Assembly: GCA_007116205.1 (NCBI GenBank)
Contig: SKIY01000026.1
Location: forward strand, 1-14,480
Length of the DNA stretch: 14,480 nucleotides
DNA from: Candidatus Izemoplasma sp.
GTDB taxonomy: Bacteria; Bacillota_I; Bacilli_A; Izemoplasmatales; Izemoplasmataceae
Direction of reading: 5' to 3'
Both the position numbers and the translations under genes were made by a program. The notes under the pieces were generated by a model. The model was not told where the DNA came from, ran no database searches, and saw only the letters and a program-made list of their open reading frames with translations. Shown piece after piece: positions 11,729-14,480 of this stretch (within the stretch, counting starts at the first letter, position 1; each line of letters opens with the position of its first letter).

Positions 11729-13762
11729 ATGAAATCACTATTAACTAAGCAAGGAAGGTATTTAATTGCGGTTATAACGACTATCGGTGTTATTGTTAGT
11801 GCTTTTTTAGTGTTTAGTGTTGAAACAAATTATGATATGGCAGAATATTTACCACCAGATTCCATGACTGCAGAAGGGATGGAAGTATTAGAAGAGACAT
11901 TTGGAAACTATGCGGTAGTTCAAGTGATGGTGTCTGATATAGATATTATTGAGGCGGCCTCATTGAAAGCGGATATCGTATCGGTTGAGGGCGTTATTCA
12001 AGTCGAATGGCTTGATGATTATGCCGATATTAGTGATCCACAAAGTATTGATCCAATGCTTTATGGAATGTTCTTTTTGGAAAACCATGCACTTTATACG
12101 GTTGTTTTCATGTATGATGCTTTTGATTTGGATGTTGAGGTTGCGTTAGATGCTATTCGTGATAATTTAAGTGGACACACGGTTTCGATGCGTGGTGAAG
12201 CGCTTAACAATATTGCGGCTAGAGAAATTGCTGAGGGTGAAGTGATTTCGATTGTTTTGATTATTTTACCGATTAGTTTTTTGATTTTGTTATTGGCATC
12301 TAAATCTTGGTTGGAACCTTTTTTGATTTTGGTAGTGCTCGGTATTGCAGTAATATTTAATATGGGAACTAATGCGTTTTTACCGCATGTTTCATTTATA
12401 ACGTTAACGCTTGCAGCGGCTTTACAGATGGCGATTTCTTTAGATTATTCATTGTTTTTAATGCACCGGTTTTATGAATATCGAAATGCTGGGGATGATG
12501 TAAATACTGCGGTATTTAAGGCTGTACGAAAAGCGTTTCCGGCGATTACGGCATCTGCACTGACGACTATTTTTGGGTTTTTAGCATTATTGTTTATGCG
12601 GTATGGTATTGGTCAAGATATTGGAATTGTATTATCAAAAGGAATCATTTTTAGTTATTTAACGGTTTTGTTTGTTTTACCACCATTATTAATTGTTTTA
12701 GCACCCGCACTGGAAAAGTTAAAACATCGATCTTGGTTATTTGATCTTGGTGGAATAAAAGATATTTTGATCAAGGGAAGATATATGTTTTTGGTGCTCT
12801 TAATGGTTTTGTTGGGATTTGGGTTTTATTATCAATCTCAAGCAGACTTTGTCTTCGGTGCGAGTGAATATACTGATGAAGCGTCTGATGTTTCTATTGA
12901 GAGAGAAAATATTCGAGCGGTTTACGGCGTGTATCAGCCGATTGTTATTTTGGTTGATTCAGGAGATTTTGAATCTGAGCAATTATTGGTGTTTTCGTTG
13001 ATGCAGTTTGAAGCGGTATTATATGTCGATGCTTTAGTAACTACGGTGGATGTTAATAACGTGCCAAAAGAGGCTATTCCCGAAGATGTGTTGGCGGCTT
13101 ATGAGGTAGGTGGTGTAAGTAGGATTGTTGTGTTTACGTCGCTGTATGAAGAAAATCAAGCTATGTTTGATTTTCATGAATCGATGGATGCTACGGTTGG
13201 GCAGTTTTATGATGAATTTTACTTAATTGGGGTTGTGCCTAGTACGCATGAAATTCGTGAAACGGTATTGGCTGATACTTGGGTTGTTATGATTGCTTCT
13301 ATTGTAGCGATTGGCTTGGTTTTGTTCATTGTTTTCAAAAATGCATTGGTACCACTTATTTTGCTTTTGGTTATACAAGCTGCGATTTGGGTGAATGTAG
13401 GGATTATGGGATTTTTTGAAACCCGTGTGGTTTATATTGGCTATTTGGTGGTGTTGGCATTACAACTCGGAGCGACAATTGATTATGCGGTGTTAATGAT
13501 GAGTCGATATTTAGAAGCGCGTAAAGAAAAAGATAAAAATAGTGCATTATATGAAGCATTGAAGCGGAGTAGTATTCCGATTATGATTTCTGGAGCGGTG
13601 TTGGCAACTGCAGGCTTTGTTGAAGCGATTTACTCTGATTTAAGTGTGGTTTCTGATATTGGGTTGCTGATTGGTCGTGGGGCTGTCTTGGCTGTGATAT
13701 TTGTGGTTGTTTTTGTGCCGGCTTTAGTATATATTTTAGACCGTTTCTTAGTGAAACGATAG
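11729..13762 (+). CDS. MMPL/RND-type membrane transporter
   Basis: A 677-residue membrane protein with the internal two-fold repeat of the MMPL (RND-superfamily) class: a first membrane segment (about 12-32), an extracytoplasmic domain, a bundle of membrane segments (about 170-325), then the same order again with a segment near 350, a second extracytoplasmic domain, and a final bundle (about 520-675). Each bundle has the conserved Asp-Tyr pair thought to carry protons: SLDYSLFLMHRF (Asp239-Tyr240) and TIDYAVLMMSRY (Asp585-Tyr586). ITASALTTIFGFLALLF is a typical sterol-sensing-like segment. It probably exports a lipid or amphipathic drug by proton antiport; the substrate is unknown. Start ATG 11729 is preferred over 11726 because of spacing to AAGAGGG (11716-11722). 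Divergent tetR suggests inducible expression. Confidence 0.9.
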   Translation: MKSLLTKQGRYLIAVITTIGVIVSAFLVFSVETNYDMAEYLPPDSMTAEGMEVLEETFGNYAVVQVMVSDIDIIEAASLKADIVSVEGVIQVEWLDDYADISDPQSIDPMLYGMFFLENHALYTVVFMYDAFDLDVEVALDAIRDNLSGHTVSMRGEALNNIAAREIAEGEVISIVLIILPISFLILLLASKSWLEPFLILVVLGIAVIFNMGTNAFLPHVSFITLTLAAALQMAISLDYSLFLMHRFYEYRNAGDDVNTAVFKAVRKAFPAITASALTTIFGFLALLFMRYGIGQDIGIVLSKGIIFSYLTVLFVLPPLLIVLAPALEKLKHRSWLFDLGGIKDILIKGRYMFLVLLMVLLGFGFYYQSQADFVFGASEYTDEASDVSIERENIRAVYGVYQPIVILVDSGDFESEQLLVFSLMQFEAVLYVDALVTTVDVNNVPKEAIPEDVLAAYEVGGVSRIVVFTSLYEENQAMFDFHESMDATVGQFYDEFYLIGVVPSTHEIRETVLADTWVVMIASIVAIGLVLFIVFKNALVPLILLLVIQAAIWVNVGIMGFFETRVVYIGYLVVLALQLGATIDYAVLMMSRYLEARKEKDKNSALYEALKRSSIPIMISGAVLATAGFVEAIYSDLSVVSDIGLLIGRGAVLAVIFVVVFVPALVYILDRFLVKR

Positions 13763-13785
13763 GCATGGTTTTCCATGCCTTTTTT
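13761..13785 (+). terminator. Intrinsic terminator of the MMPL gene
   Basis: A perfect 8-bp stem, AGGCATGG (13761-13768) with CCATGCCT (13773-13780), TTTT loop, followed by five T residues. It begins within the stop codon of the transporter gene. Confidence 0.92.
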
Positions 13786-13845
13786 ATTTGTGCTTTTTTG
13801 AGCTTTAATGTACACTTAATAGTATAGTTAAAGGAGTGAGGACTG

Positions 13846-14480
13846 TTGGGTACATTAATTAATGCAGTGGCAATTGTGATTGCGTCGATATTGGGTGTTT
13901 TTTTTAAGAAGGGGTTACCTGAAAAACTTCAAAAATCCGTGATGTTTGTCCTGGGGCTAGGCTTGAGTGTGTTAGCGGTAGGGTGGTTTTTACGTGACTT
14001 TTTGGTGATTGAAGAAGGGCTTTTGATGTCGAGTGGTGATTTATTGATTATTTTATCGCTGGTTATTGGGACACTTATTGGTGAACGTATTGATATTGAT
14101 AAGGGTATCAGTACTTTTGCTGAAAACATTGAAACAAAATATAAGTTGCCCCCACTTGCTAAAGGGTTTGTGTCTGGAACACTGATTTTTTGTGTTGGTG
14201 CGATGGCTATCTTGGGTTCTATTGAGGATGGCTTGCGCGGAGATTATTCTATTTTGTTGATTAAAAGTGCGCTTGACTTTGTGACGGCTTTGATGCTTGC
14301 GGCGGTACTAGGAATTGGTGTTTTGTTTTCAGCATTTAGTGTGCTCGTTTATCAAGGATCGATTACGATTTTAGCATCGTTTTCTGGTATGTTTTTAACG
14401 GATGAAATGATTCGAGCTTTATCGATGGTAGGGAATATTATATTGGTTGCGATGGGGTTTAACTTTATGGGAATCACAAA
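13846..14480 (+). CDS. DUF554-family membrane protein (YdfK/YqgA-like), 3' end outside window
   Basis: An open frame runs from TTG 13846 to the window end (211 codons). Its start, GTLINAVAIVIASILGVFFKKG, is the hallmark of DUF554, a family of small integral membrane proteins of unknown function found in many bacteria; GFVSGTLIFCVGAMAILGSIEDG is a second conserved block. About six hydrophobic segments are visible so far. The start is set by AAGGAGTGAG (13831-13840) and by the family's usual N-terminus. It follows the MMPL terminator by 60 bases, so it needs its own promoter; the best candidates (TTGAGC at 13798 with TATAGT at 13823 or TAGTAT at 13820) have poor spacing or boxes. The family is usually about 230 residues, so only a few residues should be missing. 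Confidence 0.88.
   Translation, partial: MGTLINAVAIVIASILGVFFKKGLPEKLQKSVMFVLGLGLSVLAVGWFLRDFLVIEEGLLMSSGDLLIILSLVIGTLIGERIDIDKGISTFAENIETKYKLPPLAKGFVSGTLIFCVGAMAILGSIEDGLRGDYSILLIKSALDFVTALMLAAVLGIGVLFSAFSVLVYQGSITILASFSGMFLTDEMIRALSMVGNIILVAMGFNFMGIT

Noticed and set aside
1..14480. Mycoplasma-type genetic code with TGA as Trp.
   Set aside because: Trp is encoded by TGG throughout, and TGA is a real stop, for example at 2311-2313, where the next gene starts four bases later.

Overview
The window is low-GC DNA with standard stop codons (TGG for Trp, TGA as a genuine stop, for example of the permease at 1594-2313), strong AAGGAG-type ribosome binding sites and some TTG/GTG starts. Gene types and style point to Bacillota or a non-parasitic Mycoplasmatota-like lineage (Acholeplasma/Izemoplasma-like); genus cannot be fixed from sequence alone. 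All genes except one TetR regulator are on the + strand. There are no rRNA, tRNA, CRISPR or IS features.

Layout. (1) 42-3151: a terminator from an upstream unit, then an autoregulated TetR gene with a perfect 18-bp operator between its -35 and -10, in an overlapping operon with an ABC-2 exporter (one ATPase, two permeases) that resembles fluoroquinolone-export-type systems. (2) 3224-4419: one transcription unit, from a clear sigma-A promoter to a terminator, holding five micro-ORFs of 25-33 codons, each with its own ribosome binding site, followed by a 116-residue protein with a SHOCT-like N-terminus. Micro-ORFs 2-5 look like diverged tandem duplicates; the last two differ mainly at synonymous positions, which argues they are translated. 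A set of mutually exclusive hairpins lies between micro-ORFs 1 and 2. I recognise none of these peptides; this is the best candidate for an undescribed system. (3) 4470-8371: L-serine dehydratase, a TRAM/Fe-S 23S rRNA uracil-C5 methyltransferase, then a fluoride riboswitch with an intrinsic-terminator expression platform that controls a cation/proton antiporter. (4) 8380-11006: a membrane-anchored endonuclease/exonuclease/phosphatase-fold enzyme with its own promoter, and a second Fe-S uracil methyltransferase paralogue, closed by a bidirectional terminator. (5) 11011-13785: a TetR regulator divergent from an MMPL/RND-type exporter, with palindromic operator candidates between them. (6) 13846-end: a DUF554 membrane protein, cut by the window edge.

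Taken together the window is rich in export and stress functions: two TetR-controlled efflux systems, a fluoride-responsive transporter and the unexplained microprotein operon, placed among housekeeping genes for rRNA modification and serine catabolism.
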